NCBI GenBank assembly: GCA_018831195.1
Contig: JAHJDP010000032.1
Span: 95,094-159,093 of the forward strand
DNA length: 64,000 bases
From: Candidatus Eisenbacteria bacterium
Lineage (GTDB): Bacteria; Eisenbacteria; RBG-16-71-46; CAIMUX01; JAHJDP01
Reading direction: 5' to 3'
Translations under genes and position numbers: made by a program
Shown: one piece after another, positions 1 to 8,183 of the stretch
Layout: each line of letters begins with the position of its first letter
Position numbering within the stretch: the first letter of the stretch is position 1
The notes under the pieces: generated by a model
The model's database searches: none
What the model saw: the letters and a program-made list of their open reading frames with translations, nothing else
What the model was told of the DNA's origin: nothing

Positions 1-1
1 G

Positions 2-100
2 GCCGAACATCCCCATCAGGCTCAAAACCCGATCCCGTTGAAACCGGGTGCTCACGGGCACTTCCTGGAGGCGGTCGGTGAAACGACCGAAGAGTCGTAA
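2..100 (+). CDS. rplM: 50S ribosomal protein L13, C-terminal end only
   Basis: Only the last 32 codons lie in the window; the 5' part is off the left edge. The frame reads AEHPHQAQNPIPLKP near its start, which is the conserved L13 tail (the family has a P-x-HPH-A-Q-x-P motif close to the C terminus), and ends at TAA 98-100. L13 is an early-assembling large-subunit protein. It sits 26 bases upstream of rpsI, the classic rplM-rpsI operon order, which supports the call despite the short fragment. The tail after the conserved motif is slightly extended and acidic (ending in TTEES). Confidence 0.85.
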   Translation, partial: AEHPHQAQNPIPLKPGAHGHFLEAVGETTEES

Positions 101-126
101 ATCCCCATGGGTGAGGAGTAAAGAAG

Positions 127-525
127 ATGGTTACAAAGACGGCGGTGGTTGCCACAACGGGACGCAGGAAAGAGGCTGTTGCCCGGGTACGGGTTATACC
201 CGGATCCGGAAAAATTGAGGTTAATGGGCGACCGCTGGCGGAGTATCTCCAGAGAGGAAACCTGGTTCTTCAAGCAAGACGCCCCCTGACGGTGACCGAA
301 AACGAAGAAAAATTTGACATTCAGGCCTTGGTTTCCGGTGGCGGTTTGCGGGGACAGGCGGGTGCCATCAGTCATGGGATCGCCCGCGCCCTGTTGCAGA
401 TCGAACCTGAACTAAGATTGGCCCTTCGCAAAGAAGGCCTTTTAACGCGCGACCCCCGGGCGAAGGAACGTAAGAAGTATGGGCAACCCGGTGCAAGGAA
501 ACGATTCCAGTACTCCAAGCGTTAA
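127..525 (+). CDS. rpsI: 30S ribosomal protein S9
   Basis: 132 residues, normal length for S9. The conserved N-terminal GRRKEAVARVRV segment (about residues 12-23), the GGGLRGQAGAISHGIARAL block in the middle, and the basic C-terminal tail ending KRFQYSKR, which in the ribosome reaches the P-site tRNA, are all present. A GAGGAG Shine-Dalgarno at 112-117 precedes the ATG. It follows rplM in the same operon. The next gene, rpsB, is 136 bases downstream behind a structured leader. Confidence 0.97.
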   Translation: MVTKTAVVATTGRRKEAVARVRVIPGSGKIEVNGRPLAEYLQRGNLVLQARRPLTVTENEEKFDIQALVSGGGLRGQAGAISHGIARALLQIEPELRLALRKEGLLTRDPRAKERKKYGQPGARKRFQYSKR

Positions 526-600
526 TAGAGATTGATCTATCGAGGGTGGGAGACGGCGGTTGAACGACGGTTCCCACTCAATTCACACGTCCCGATAGGA

Positions 601-645
601 CGTCTTCCCGGCTTCTGCCGGGTCCTGGGGCGGAGGCGAAAGACG
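601..645 (+). promoter_or_regulatory. Structured rpsB leader (possible S2 autoregulatory RNA)
   Basis: Within the 136-base gap between rpsI and rpsB, CCCGGC (607-612) pairs with GCCGGG (617-622) across a TTCT loop. An outer helix of CGTCTT (601-606) with AAGACG (640-645) encloses it. The rpsB Shine-Dalgarno (GGAGGA, 652-657) lies just downstream. No T-run follows, so this is not an intrinsic terminator. Ribosomal protein S2 is known to repress its own leader in E. coli; a similar role here is inference. Confidence 0.4.
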
Positions 646-661
646 CACAAGCGGAGGAATT

Positions 662-1417
662 ATGCAGCAGATTACGATTAAAGACTTGTTGGATGCGGGG
701 GTTCATTTCGGCCATCAGACGCGCCGCTGGAATCCAAAAATGAAGAAGTATATCTTTATGGAGCGGAACCGCATTCATATCATCGATCTCCAATTCACAA
801 TGAAGGCGATGGAGCAGGCCGGGGAACTTGTCCAGCGTGCCGTCAGCGCTGGTGGATCGGTCCTTTTTGTGGGAACCAAGAAGCAGGCGGTTGACATTAT
901 TGAGGAAGAAGCCCGCCGTTGCGGGATGTTCTTTGTCACAACACGGTGGCTCGGCGGGATGCTCACCAATTTTCAGACAATTAAAATGTCTGTCCGCCGT
1001 CTCAGAACTTTAGAGCGGATGCGGGAAGACGGAAGTCTTCAGACCCTCACTAAAAAGGAAGCATCAAAACTCGAGAAGGAATACCTGAAACTCGAAAAGA
1101 CTTTTAGCGGAGTCAAAGAGATGCATAGGCTGCCGGGCGCCATTTTTGTCGTGGATACAAAGAAAGAGGCCATCGCGGTTCATGAGGCCAAGCGTCTTGA
1201 AATCCCGGTTATCGGCTTGGTCGATACAAATTCCGATCCCGATGAAATCGATTATCCGATTCCGGCCAATGATGATGCGCTGAGGAGCATCCGGCTCTTC
1301 GCGAGATATATCGGCGATACCATTTTGGAATCGAAAGCGGTGGCTCCTCACGCAGCGTCGGCGTCTGCCGATGAGGAGAAAGAGGCAACGGCCGCGTCCG
1401 CATCCGAGAATTCCTAA
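662..1417 (+). CDS. rpsB: 30S ribosomal protein S2
   Basis: 251 residues. Typical S2 features are visible: the start [32 protein letters not shown], the FVGTKKQA motif, [12 protein letters not shown], the coiled-coil insert with repeated Lys/Glu (about residues 105-155), and [25 protein letters not shown]. The C-terminal 25 residues are an Ala/Glu/Ser-rich tail that varies between species. GGAGGA lies 5 bases before the ATG. It is followed by tsf, the near-universal rpsB-tsf arrangement. Confidence 0.98.
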   Translation: MQQITIKDLLDAGVHFGHQTRRWNPKMKKYIFMERNRIHIIDLQFTMKAMEQAGELVQRAVSAGGSVLFVGTKKQAVDIIEEEARRCGMFFVTTRWLGGMLTNFQTIKMSVRRLRTLERMREDGSLQTLTKKEASKLEKEYLKLEKTFSGVKEMHRLPGAIFVVDTKKEAIAVHEAKRLEIPVIGLVDTNSDPDEIDYPIPANDDALRSIRLFARYIGDTILESKAVAPHAASASADEEKEATAASASENS

Positions 1418-1495
1418 TTCATCCTAATGCCCGGTCTTTGATCGCGTGCCGGTCAGGCGGGCATTGCCCCGGACAAGAAGAAAGAGGGAAGAGAG

Positions 1496-2089
1496 ATGAC
1501 AATTACAGCTGAACAAGTGAGAATGCTCCGCGAAATGACCGGAGCGGGGATGATGGAGTGCAAGAAGGCTCTTCAGAAGGTGGACGGTGATATAGAGAAG
1601 GCCAAGGAAGAACTGCGCGTGCAGGGTCTTGTTCTGGCGGATAAAAAGACCGGCCGGTCGACGAACCAAGGGCTTGTCTATGCCTATATCCATCCAGGGG
1701 ATCAGGTCGGTGTGTTGGTCGAGATCAATTGCGAAACCGATTTTGTGGCTCGGACCGACGATTTTAAGAATTTCTGCAAGGAAATCGCCATGCATATCGC
1801 GGCCGCGCATCCGATTGCTATTTCCAGGGAAGATATCCCCCCAGAGATCGTTGCCAAAGAGAGGGAAATTTACCGGGAACAGGCGAAAGAATCCGGAAAG
1901 CCAGAGAAAATCTGGGACAAGATGATAGACGGCCGCATGGAAAAGTATTACCGTGAGGCTTGCTTGTTGGAGCAGGGGCATATCAGGAATCCTGAGATAA
2001 CAATTAATGATCTCCTGAAGGCGCTTATCGCCAAGCTGGGTGAGAATACGGTCATTCATCAATTCGCCCACTTTAGGGTGGGGGAGTAA
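1496..2089 (+). CDS. tsf: Elongation factor Ts, short type
   Basis: Nucleotide exchange factor for EF-Tu. It has the N-terminal UBA-like domain (residues 1-50, including REMTGAGMMECKKAL) and the TDFVART motif (about residues 81-87) that contacts EF-Tu. At 197 residues it belongs to the short class, like Thermus EF-Ts, and lacks much of the second core subdomain and coiled coil of the 283-residue E. coli protein. AGAGAG lies just upstream of the ATG. It sits between rpsB and pyrH, as in many bacteria. Confidence 0.96.
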   Translation: MTITAEQVRMLREMTGAGMMECKKALQKVDGDIEKAKEELRVQGLVLADKKTGRSTNQGLVYAYIHPGDQVGVLVEINCETDFVARTDDFKNFCKEIAMHIAAAHPIAISREDIPPEIVAKEREIYREQAKESGKPEKIWDKMIDGRMEKYYREACLLEQGHIRNPEITINDLLKALIAKLGENTVIHQFAHFRVGE

Positions 2090-2119
2090 CCTCGACCGGA
2101 GTTGAACTCTGGTGAACCG

Positions 2120-2854
2120 GTGATACAGCCAATTTATAAAAGGATTCTCTTGAAGCTGAGCGGGGAAATCCTTGCCGGTGACGGGGGAACAGGTCTTCAT
2201 TTTTCGACCATTCAGAATTTGGCACGGCAAATTTCAAGGGTCCATGATTTGGGCTGTGAAACCGGGATCGTAGTCGGTGGCGGCAATCTATTCCGAGGCC
2301 GGCAGGCCATCGCGGACGGGATGGATTCGGCGGCCGCCGATACAATCGGCATGCTCGGTACAACCATCAATGCTTTGGCCCTCCAAGGCCAGCTCGAGAA
2401 CCTGGGTAAAGAGACCCGGGTTCTCTCTGCAATACGGATGGAACAGGTCTGCGAGCCCTTTGTCAGGCGCCGGGCCATCCGTCATCTCGAAAAGGGCCGT
2501 ATCGTTGTCTTCGCGGCGGGTACGGGGAATCCCTATTTTACAACAGATTCCGCTGCGGTGCTTCGGGCCGCAGAGATACACAGCCAGGTGGTTCTCAAAG
2601 GGACGAAGGTGGATGGCGTTTATTCCTCGGATCCTGTCGTCAATCCGGCGGCCGAATTCTACAGTGAATTGACTTTCCAGGAAGCTTTGTCCCGCCAGCT
2701 ACGCGTCATGGATTTAACAGCGCTCACGCTTTGTATGGAGAACAATCTTCCCGTCGTTGTTTTTAATATTACGGTGCCGGGAAATCTTGAACGGCTGCTC
2801 AAGGGTGAGAGATTGGGAACACGAATCCTCCGGGGCCAGGAAGGAGAAGGATAA
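2120..2854 (+). CDS. pyrH: UMP kinase
   Basis: Phosphorylates UMP to UDP; a hexameric enzyme of the amino-acid-kinase fold. YKRILLKLSGE at the N terminus, VVGGGNLFRG, the DTIGMLGTTINALALQ segment and GTGNPYFTTDSAAVLRA are characteristic. The frame is open from a TTG at 2102, but GGAG there abuts the TTG directly. A GTG at 2120 has GGTGA at 2111-2115 and gives the usual PyrH N terminus, so I prefer it, with moderate certainty. It lies in the conserved order tsf-pyrH-frr-uppS. Confidence 0.95.
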   Translation: MIQPIYKRILLKLSGEILAGDGGTGLHFSTIQNLARQISRVHDLGCETGIVVGGGNLFRGRQAIADGMDSAAADTIGMLGTTINALALQGQLENLGKETRVLSAIRMEQVCEPFVRRRAIRHLEKGRIVVFAAGTGNPYFTTDSAAVLRAAEIHSQVVLKGTKVDGVYSSDPVVNPAAEFYSELTFQEALSRQLRVMDLTALTLCMENNLPVVVFNITVPGNLERLLKGERLGTRILRGQEGEG

Positions 2855-2859
2855 CAACC

Positions 2860-3414
2860 ATGGAAGAGACGCGAAAAAGCGCCGAAGAACGGATGAAAAA
2901 AAGCTTGGAATCCTTCCGACAGGATTTAATGAGTGTCCGCACGGGAAGGGCGACTCCGGCCATTTTGGATGGAGTTCGCGTTGATTATTATGGCTCGGCT
3001 GTTCCGCTCAAACAGATTGCTTCCATATCCGCCCCAGAACCGCGTCTATTGGTCGTGCAACCCTATGACAAAACCGTTCTGGGAGATATTGAAAAGGCGA
3101 TTCAGAAGGCTGATCTGGGGTTCAACCCCTCGAATGACGGCCAGATCATCCGGATTCCCATTCCACCCCTGACGGAAGAGCGGCGGCAGGATTTGGTCCG
3201 CAAGGTGAAGAAGACGTCGGAGGAGTATAAGGTCAGCGTTCGCAATATCCGTCGCGACGCCATTGAAGAACTCCGGAAGAAGGAGAAGGGGAAAGAGATT
3301 TCAGAAGACGAACTCCGCCGGGGCCAGACGGAAATACAGAAGACGACCGACAACTATATTGTGCAGGTCGACTCCCTTCTGACCGGCAAGGAAAAGGAGA
3401 TTCTTGAAGACTGA
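2860..3414 (+). CDS. frr: Ribosome recycling factor
   Basis: 184 residues, the standard RRF length. It dissociates post-termination ribosomes together with EF-G. The family hallmarks are VRTGRATPAILDGVRVDYYG near residues 26-45, QIASISAPEPRLLVVQPYDK, the IRIPIPPLTEERR turn and a C-terminal three-helix-bundle return strand ending in LLTGKEKEILED. It starts 5 bases after pyrH, preceded by AGGAGAAGG, so the two are almost certainly cotranscribed. Confidence 0.98.
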   Translation: MEETRKSAEERMKKSLESFRQDLMSVRTGRATPAILDGVRVDYYGSAVPLKQIASISAPEPRLLVVQPYDKTVLGDIEKAIQKADLGFNPSNDGQIIRIPIPPLTEERRQDLVRKVKKTSEEYKVSVRNIRRDAIEELRKKEKGKEISEDELRRGQTEIQKTTDNYIVQVDSLLTGKEKEILED

Positions 3415-3463
3415 GGAAAACGAGCGGGAAAGCGTACCCAGCCTTTGACAGAGGGAATCAGGG

Positions 3464-4237
3464 ATGTCCACTAGCGCTGAACAAGTTATGCATGAAGCAA
3501 CATTAGCCGAGTTTCGGAAGGTTATCTCGCAAAACTCGAACGTCCCGCAGCATGTGGCGATCATTATGGACGGCAACGGCCGCTGGGCTCAGCAGCGCGG
3601 ATTACCCCGAATCGCGGGGCACCAAGCGGGCCGCAAATCAGTCCGGCAGGTGGTGGAAGGCTGCGTTGATGTGGGAATTCCTCTCCTTACCCTCTACACA
3701 TTTTCAATCGAGAATTGGCAACGTCCTCTTGATGAGGTGCAGGCGCTGATGGAATTTCTGCGCCAAGTTCTGGTGGAAGAAAGGGAGGAGCTTAAGAAAA
3801 ACGGTGTTAAACTCCAGGCGATCGGCCGGCTTGAAGATCTTCCGGAATCGGTCCGTAATGAATTAGAGACGACACGGCGCTTTCTCGAGGGGGGTGACCG
3901 CCTCTGCCTGAATTTGGCTCTTAGTTATGGAGGCCGCGCGGAGATCGTCGATACGGTGCGCCGGATTGTCGATGAGGTCATCAAAGGCCGTGTGAAAACC
4001 GACGATGTGGATGAAGAGCTGATGGAAAAGCACCTTTACACCAAAGGCATGCCTCATCCCGATCTACTGATACGAACCAGCGGGGAATTGCGCCTATCCA
4101 ATTTCCTGCTCTGGCAGTTGGCCTATGCGGAAATCTGGGTTACCCAAACATTATGGCCCGATTTCCGGAAGGAAGACCTCTTCCGGGCTGTGGTCGACTA
4201 TCAGAAGAGAAATCGACGCTTTGGCCGTGTCGGCTGA
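3464..4237 (+). CDS. uppS: Undecaprenyl diphosphate synthase (cis-prenyltransferase)
   Basis: Makes the C55 lipid carrier for peptidoglycan and O-antigen. The substrate-binding block IIMDGNGRWAQQRG (residues 33-46, with the catalytic Asp36), the TLYTFSIENWQRP segment and the late HPDLLIRTSGELRLSNFLLWQ block are all intact. The N terminus is about 20 residues longer than in E. coli; an ATG at 3488 is an alternative, but the first ATG follows a GAGGGA motif at 3451-3456. Its 3' end overlaps the probable start of cdsA, as expected for a coupled pair. Confidence 0.96.
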   Translation: MSTSAEQVMHEATLAEFRKVISQNSNVPQHVAIIMDGNGRWAQQRGLPRIAGHQAGRKSVRQVVEGCVDVGIPLLTLYTFSIENWQRPLDEVQALMEFLRQVLVEEREELKKNGVKLQAIGRLEDLPESVRNELETTRRFLEGGDRLCLNLALSYGGRAEIVDTVRRIVDEVIKGRVKTDDVDEELMEKHLYTKGMPHPDLLIRTSGELRLSNFLLWQLAYAEIWVTQTLWPDFRKEDLFRAVVDYQKRNRRFGRVG

Positions 4238-5108
4238 TGCTCCACCCCACGGTACCGCTGCACCCCTCCGTCCCGCCTCGCGATCATCTTTAGCCTGGCG
4301 TCTCGTTTCCGCTGCTGTCTTTCTTCCTCTGCTTTACTTTCTCATTACCATCGGATCCTGGCCCTTTCAGGTTTTCATATTTTTATTGGTGATTCTTGGA
4401 GCCTTTGAATGGGAGCAGTTGTTAAAGTCTCGTGGCTTGAAACCCTGGCCGGGCTGGACGGCCATCGCCGCCCTCGGCTTTCTCGCCGGCGCCTGTTACG
4501 CCGGGGGGGAAGGAATGGCTGTAGTGCTGGCGCTCCTGCTCCTCGCCGGATTTGTTCTGGAATTGATCTGCGGCTCCATGCGCCCCCTTCTGCTCCTTGG
4601 ATCAACGCTTCTGGGCGGCCTTTATACCGGTCTATTGCCCGCCTTCTTTTACAAAATTCGGATTCTCTCCACCGTAGAGTTTCCTGAGATGGGCCGTGAC
4701 GCGGTCCTCCTTATCTTTCTCGTTGTTTGGGGCTGTGATACGTTCGCCTATACCTTCGGCCGTCTTTTCGGCCGCCATAAGTTGTGGCCCCGGGTCAGCC
4801 CGAAAAAATCCTGGGAAGGAGCGGTAGGGGGGGCCGCCGGCGCCATCCTCATGGCTCTTTTGGGAAAAGTATGGTTTGCCGGATTCTTGGATACGGAGCA
4901 GGCCGTTGTCTTTGGAATCATCGGCGGCACCGTCTCCCAGGTCGGAGATCTGGCGGAATCGCTCCTGAAGAGAGAGGCTGGAATGAAAGATTCCTCGTCC
5001 CTGATACCCGGCCACGGGGGGATTCTGGATCGCTTTGACTCCCTCCTGTTCTCTCTTCCCATTCTCTATCTTTATTTGTTGCTCTTGGTAAGCGGTGGAG
5101 GGCGTTGA
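4221..5108 (+). CDS. cdsA: Phosphatidate cytidylyltransferase (CDP-diglyceride synthase)
   Basis: Integral membrane enzyme converting phosphatidate and CTP to CDP-diacylglycerol. The C-terminal signature SLLKREAGMKDSSSLIPGHG followed by GGILDRFDS is the diagnostic CdsA motif, with the catalytic Lys and Asp residues. Around eight hydrophobic segments precede it. The frame is open back into uppS (from 4125), but the first 32 codons are just the uppS gene read in another frame. I place the start at TTG 4221 (GTG 4227 is an alternative), overlapping the uppS stop. A short hydrophilic leader precedes the first membrane segment. Confidence 0.93.
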   Translation: MAVSADAPPHGTAAPLRPASRSSLAWRLVSAAVFLPLLYFLITIGSWPFQVFIFLLVILGAFEWEQLLKSRGLKPWPGWTAIAALGFLAGACYAGGEGMAVVLALLLLAGFVLELICGSMRPLLLLGSTLLGGLYTGLLPAFFYKIRILSTVEFPEMGRDAVLLIFLVVWGCDTFAYTFGRLFGRHKLWPRVSPKKSWEGAVGGAAGAILMALLGKVWFAGFLDTEQAVVFGIIGGTVSQVGDLAESLLKREAGMKDSSSLIPGHGGILDRFDSLLFSLPILYLYLLLLVSGGGR

Positions 5109-5109
5109 T

Positions 5110-6291
5110 GTGGAGGAGCTGAGCCCAAGGCGCAGATCTGTTGTTGTGCTCGGCTCGACCGGAAGCATCGGCATAAACACGATGGATGTTCTCGCACTTC
5201 ATCGGGACCGTTTCAAGGTCTTCGGACTGGCGGCGGGAACTCGGACCGGTCGCCTTGCGGATCAGATCGCTGTTTGGAAGCCTGAACGGGTTGTCGTGAA
5301 GGGGCCGAACGAAGCCGCGGAGCTGAGAAGAATTGTACAAGATGGTTGGCAGGGAGAGATATCCCAAGGGGAGCTTGCTCTCGCGGAATTGGCCGGTGAT
5401 TCAAGGGCTGATATTGTCGTCAACGGCCTGGTCGGCGCCCTCGGACTCCCGCCCACACTTGCGGCCCTCAAAACGGGTCGCAGGGTCGCGCTGGCAAACA
5501 AAGAGTCCATGGTTATGGCGGGACCGTTGCTGCGGGAGACAGCGCGTCGCCATGGGGGACAAATCCTGCCGGTCGACAGCGAACACAGCAGCCTGTTTCA
5601 GCTTCTTGAAAATATCAATCCTGATTCCGTGGCCCGGCTGATTCTCACCGCCTCCGGCGGTCCCTTTCGAACCCTGCCGCTGGATCAATTAAAAAATGTA
5701 AAAGTTGATCAAGCCTTGGATCATCCGACATGGAATATGGGGCCGCGGATCACTGTCGACTCGGCCAGCTTGATGAATAAGGGATTAGAATTAATAGAAG
5801 CCTGTTACTTGTTCCAAGTGCCTATTGATCACATTGAGGTATGGATTCATCCACAATCGATAGTCCATGCCTTGATTGAATTAAGGGACGGATCCTTGCT
5901 GGCGCAATTGTCGCAACCTGATATGAGGATACCCATTCAATACGCATTGACCTATCCCGAGCGGCTTGCATCCCCGGCCGGACCCTGTTCGCTTCCGGCT
6001 ATCGGAAATTTGAGTTTTGAGGATTTAGATCTCAAGCGGTATCCCTGTCTGGCTTTAGCGCAGAATGCCGCACGGCGGGGGGGAACCGCGCCGGCGATGC
6101 TCAATGCCGCCGATGAGGTCTTCGTCAATGCTTTCCTGCGCGAGAAAATCCCATTCACCGATATCCCCCGACTCCTGAAACAGATCATGTCGGAATCGGA
6201 TGGAGGCGAAGCCGATTCTGTGGAAAAGATCATGGAGGCTGACCGGTGGGCTCGGAACGCGGCCGGGTTGCTTGTCGGATCCGGAACCTAG
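5110..6291 (+). CDS. dxr: 1-deoxy-D-xylulose 5-phosphate reductoisomerase
   Basis: First committed step of the MEP isoprenoid pathway, NADPH dependent. It shows the LGSTGSIGINT nucleotide-binding loop, NKESMVMAG, the metal-site motif PVDSEHSSLFQ, the SGGPFR loop and SASLMNKGLELIEA, so it is catalytically complete. The frame is open from a GTG at 5095, but GTG 5110 is preferred because the strong GGTGGAGGG at 5094-5102 sits at ideal distance from it and it starts right after the cdsA stop. The gene order uppS-cdsA-dxr is conserved in many bacteria, but the rseP protease gene that usually follows is missing. Confidence 0.96.
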   Translation: MEELSPRRRSVVVLGSTGSIGINTMDVLALHRDRFKVFGLAAGTRTGRLADQIAVWKPERVVVKGPNEAAELRRIVQDGWQGEISQGELALAELAGDSRADIVVNGLVGALGLPPTLAALKTGRRVALANKESMVMAGPLLRETARRHGGQILPVDSEHSSLFQLLENINPDSVARLILTASGGPFRTLPLDQLKNVKVDQALDHPTWNMGPRITVDSASLMNKGLELIEACYLFQVPIDHIEVWIHPQSIVHALIELRDGSLLAQLSQPDMRIPIQYALTYPERLASPAGPCSLPAIGNLSFEDLDLKRYPCLALAQNAARRGGTAPAMLNAADEVFVNAFLREKIPFTDIPRLLKQIMSESDGGEADSVEKIMEADRWARNAAGLLVGSGT

Positions 6292-8183
6292 TTCTCGCGG
6301 GTCTTTTCCTCGCGGGACTCTGGGTTGGTTCTGGTGCTGCGGCGCCGGATGAATTCGCGTCGCCTTTTATCAGGAAGATTACCTTCTCGGGAAATCATTC
6401 CATTTCCGGCGACAGGTTACGCGCCGGCATGCGCCACCGCCAGCCCTCTCCCTGGAATCCTCTCCGCCGTCCCCGTTTTCTTGGCAGGGATGTTCTGGCA
6501 AAGGATCTGCTGGGAATCCTGGATCTCTACCATGAGGAAGGGTTCCCTTTCGCGAGAATCCTGGACGCCCTTGTTGAGTATGAAGAGACGGACACCCACA
6601 TCCGGATCGGTATCACGCTGGATGAAGGCCGGCGGGTCGAGGTGCGGGAGATTCTTCTGGAAGGGGTCCGGCCGACGCTGGCTCCGGGGGTCCGGAAGGA
6701 GATCCGGCTAAAGAAGGGAGGATCGCTCCGGGAGGATATCGTCCGCAGAGATATTGAACAAATCCTGATCTACTATGCCAATCGCGGAATGGCCATGACG
6801 GAAGCGCGGAGTGAGGTTCGCTACCTGGCCGATTCCCTTCAAGCCGATATCGTCTATCAGGTTCAGGAAGGACCGGTTATCTCGATCAGAGATATCCGTG
6901 TGGAGGGAGAGTTCGGTTCGCGCGCCGGAGTTATACAGCGGCTCGTACTGTTAAAGCCGGGGGATACCTTCCGCCGATCCCGCCTTCTTGAGAGCCAAGC
7001 CCGTCTGCTAAGAACCGGTCTTTTCCGATCGGTAAGGATCATTCCTCTGGTCGACTCAACCTACGTCGGCCAGGCCGACCTCCTCGTGAAAATTTCGGAG
7101 AAGAAACCGGGGTGGTACGGGGCCGGCATCGGTTACAGTTCCGACGACGAGGCGCGGATCGTGGCGGAATGGGGGCACCGGAATCTGCGCGGACGATGGC
7201 GCGCCCTGCAGGTGACCGGCAGTCTCAAATACAGCCTGGATAAGACACTTGGTGATACACCCCTGGTTTTACGGGAAGGATTCGCGGAGATGCGTTTTAC
7301 GGAACCCTTTCTGTTTGAGACACCGGTAGCGAGCCAGAGCACTCTTTATCATGACTTCGAACGTGAAAAAACCTTCGAACAAACAATTGACGGTGTGATC
7401 CAGACATTTCGCAGAGAACTGACCAGGAAAATCAGGGGGAAAATCGATTTCGAGGTTCGTTGGGTCAGCACATCCGACTCAACGGCTCTTCGAGAACATT
7501 ACAACACGCATCTGGTTACTTTTACATTGGATCAAGATCGGCGAAACAGCATCTTTGACCCTTCGCAGGGAAGTTCTTACCGGTTCATCGCCGACTATGC
7601 CGGCGGGTTTCTCGGAGGCAAGAACAACTTTTTCAGAACCACGGCCTCCGCCTCCTGGTATTTCACATTGAGCAGCGGGGTTGTCACGGCGTTCCGCCTG
7701 AAAGCCGGATATATACAGCCCCTGGGCCCGGAACTCACCGGTCCCGGGGCCGACTCGCTGCAGGTCGCGCGCGTACCCTTTGAAGACCGGTACCGGACCG
7801 GAGGCGGGACAACAGTGCGCGGGTACAAAGAAGAGAGCTTGGGAAGAAGAACAGGGGAAGACCAGCCGATCGGCGGACTCGCCCTCTTTATTGGAAATGT
7901 TGAAGTTCGTTTCCCCCTTGTCTGGCAGTTTCAGGGAGCCTTATTCATGGATGCGGGGAATGTCTGGGCCGATCCCGCGGAGTTCAAAATCAGTCGATTC
8001 CGCGAGGGTTTTCAGCATGGTCCTTATTCACCTCTGGCCGTTGCTTTCTCTCTCGGTTTCGGTCTGCGGTTCAGAACACCGGTTGGACCTTTGAGGCTTG
8101 ACTACGGTGTAATGATCGGGAGGGAGCCGGCAGAGGGCGAATCCTCGAGAGAGGTTCACTTCAGTCTTGGACAGGCATTCTGA
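6246..8183 (+). CDS. Omp85-family outer-membrane protein with three POTRA domains (TamA/BamA-like)
   Basis: 645 residues with a signal peptide (residues about 12-32). Three POTRA domains follow, at roughly 41-118, 120-200 and 203-283, then a 16-strand-type barrel from about 290. The barrel contains the conserved loop-6 motif GTTVRGYKEESLG (the VRGF/Y lock of Omp85 proteins) and ends in a Phe (GQAF), as outer-membrane barrels do. Three POTRAs is the TamA number; classic BamA has five and is about 800 residues. The gene overlaps dxr by 46 bases, with GGAGG at 6234-6238 before the GTG start, and is fused by TGATG overlap to a tamB gene. TamA-like is therefore favoured, although a reduced BamA cannot be excluded. 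Confidence 0.85.
   Translation: MGSERGRVACRIRNLVLAGLFLAGLWVGSGAAAPDEFASPFIRKITFSGNHSISGDRLRAGMRHRQPSPWNPLRRPRFLGRDVLAKDLLGILDLYHEEGFPFARILDALVEYEETDTHIRIGITLDEGRRVEVREILLEGVRPTLAPGVRKEIRLKKGGSLREDIVRRDIEQILIYYANRGMAMTEARSEVRYLADSLQADIVYQVQEGPVISIRDIRVEGEFGSRAGVIQRLVLLKPGDTFRRSRLLESQARLLRTGLFRSVRIIPLVDSTYVGQADLLVKISEKKPGWYGAGIGYSSDDEARIVAEWGHRNLRGRWRALQVTGSLKYSLDKTLGDTPLVLREGFAEMRFTEPFLFETPVASQSTLYHDFEREKTFEQTIDGVIQTFRRELTRKIRGKIDFEVRWVSTSDSTALREHYNTHLVTFTLDQDRRNSIFDPSQGSSYRFIADYAGGFLGGKNNFFRTTASASWYFTLSSGVVTAFRLKAGYIQPLGPELTGPGADSLQVARVPFEDRYRTGGGTTVRGYKEESLGRRTGEDQPIGGLALFIGNVEVRFPLVWQFQGALFMDAGNVWADPAEFKISRFREGFQHGPYSPLAVAFSLGFGLRFRTPVGPLRLDYGVMIGREPAEGESSREVHFSLGQAF

Noticed and set aside
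607..622. CCCGGC-GCCGGG hairpin before rpsB considered as an intrinsic terminator
   Set aside because: No T-run follows and the rpsB Shine-Dalgarno is close downstream; a leader structure is more likely.
1424..2230. 268-codon minus-strand frame across tsf
   Set aside because: It is antisense to tsf and the start of pyrH, both certain genes; no motif recognised.
4125..4220. Upstream extension of the cdsA frame
   Set aside because: These codons are uppS read in another frame; the CdsA protein starts near 4221.
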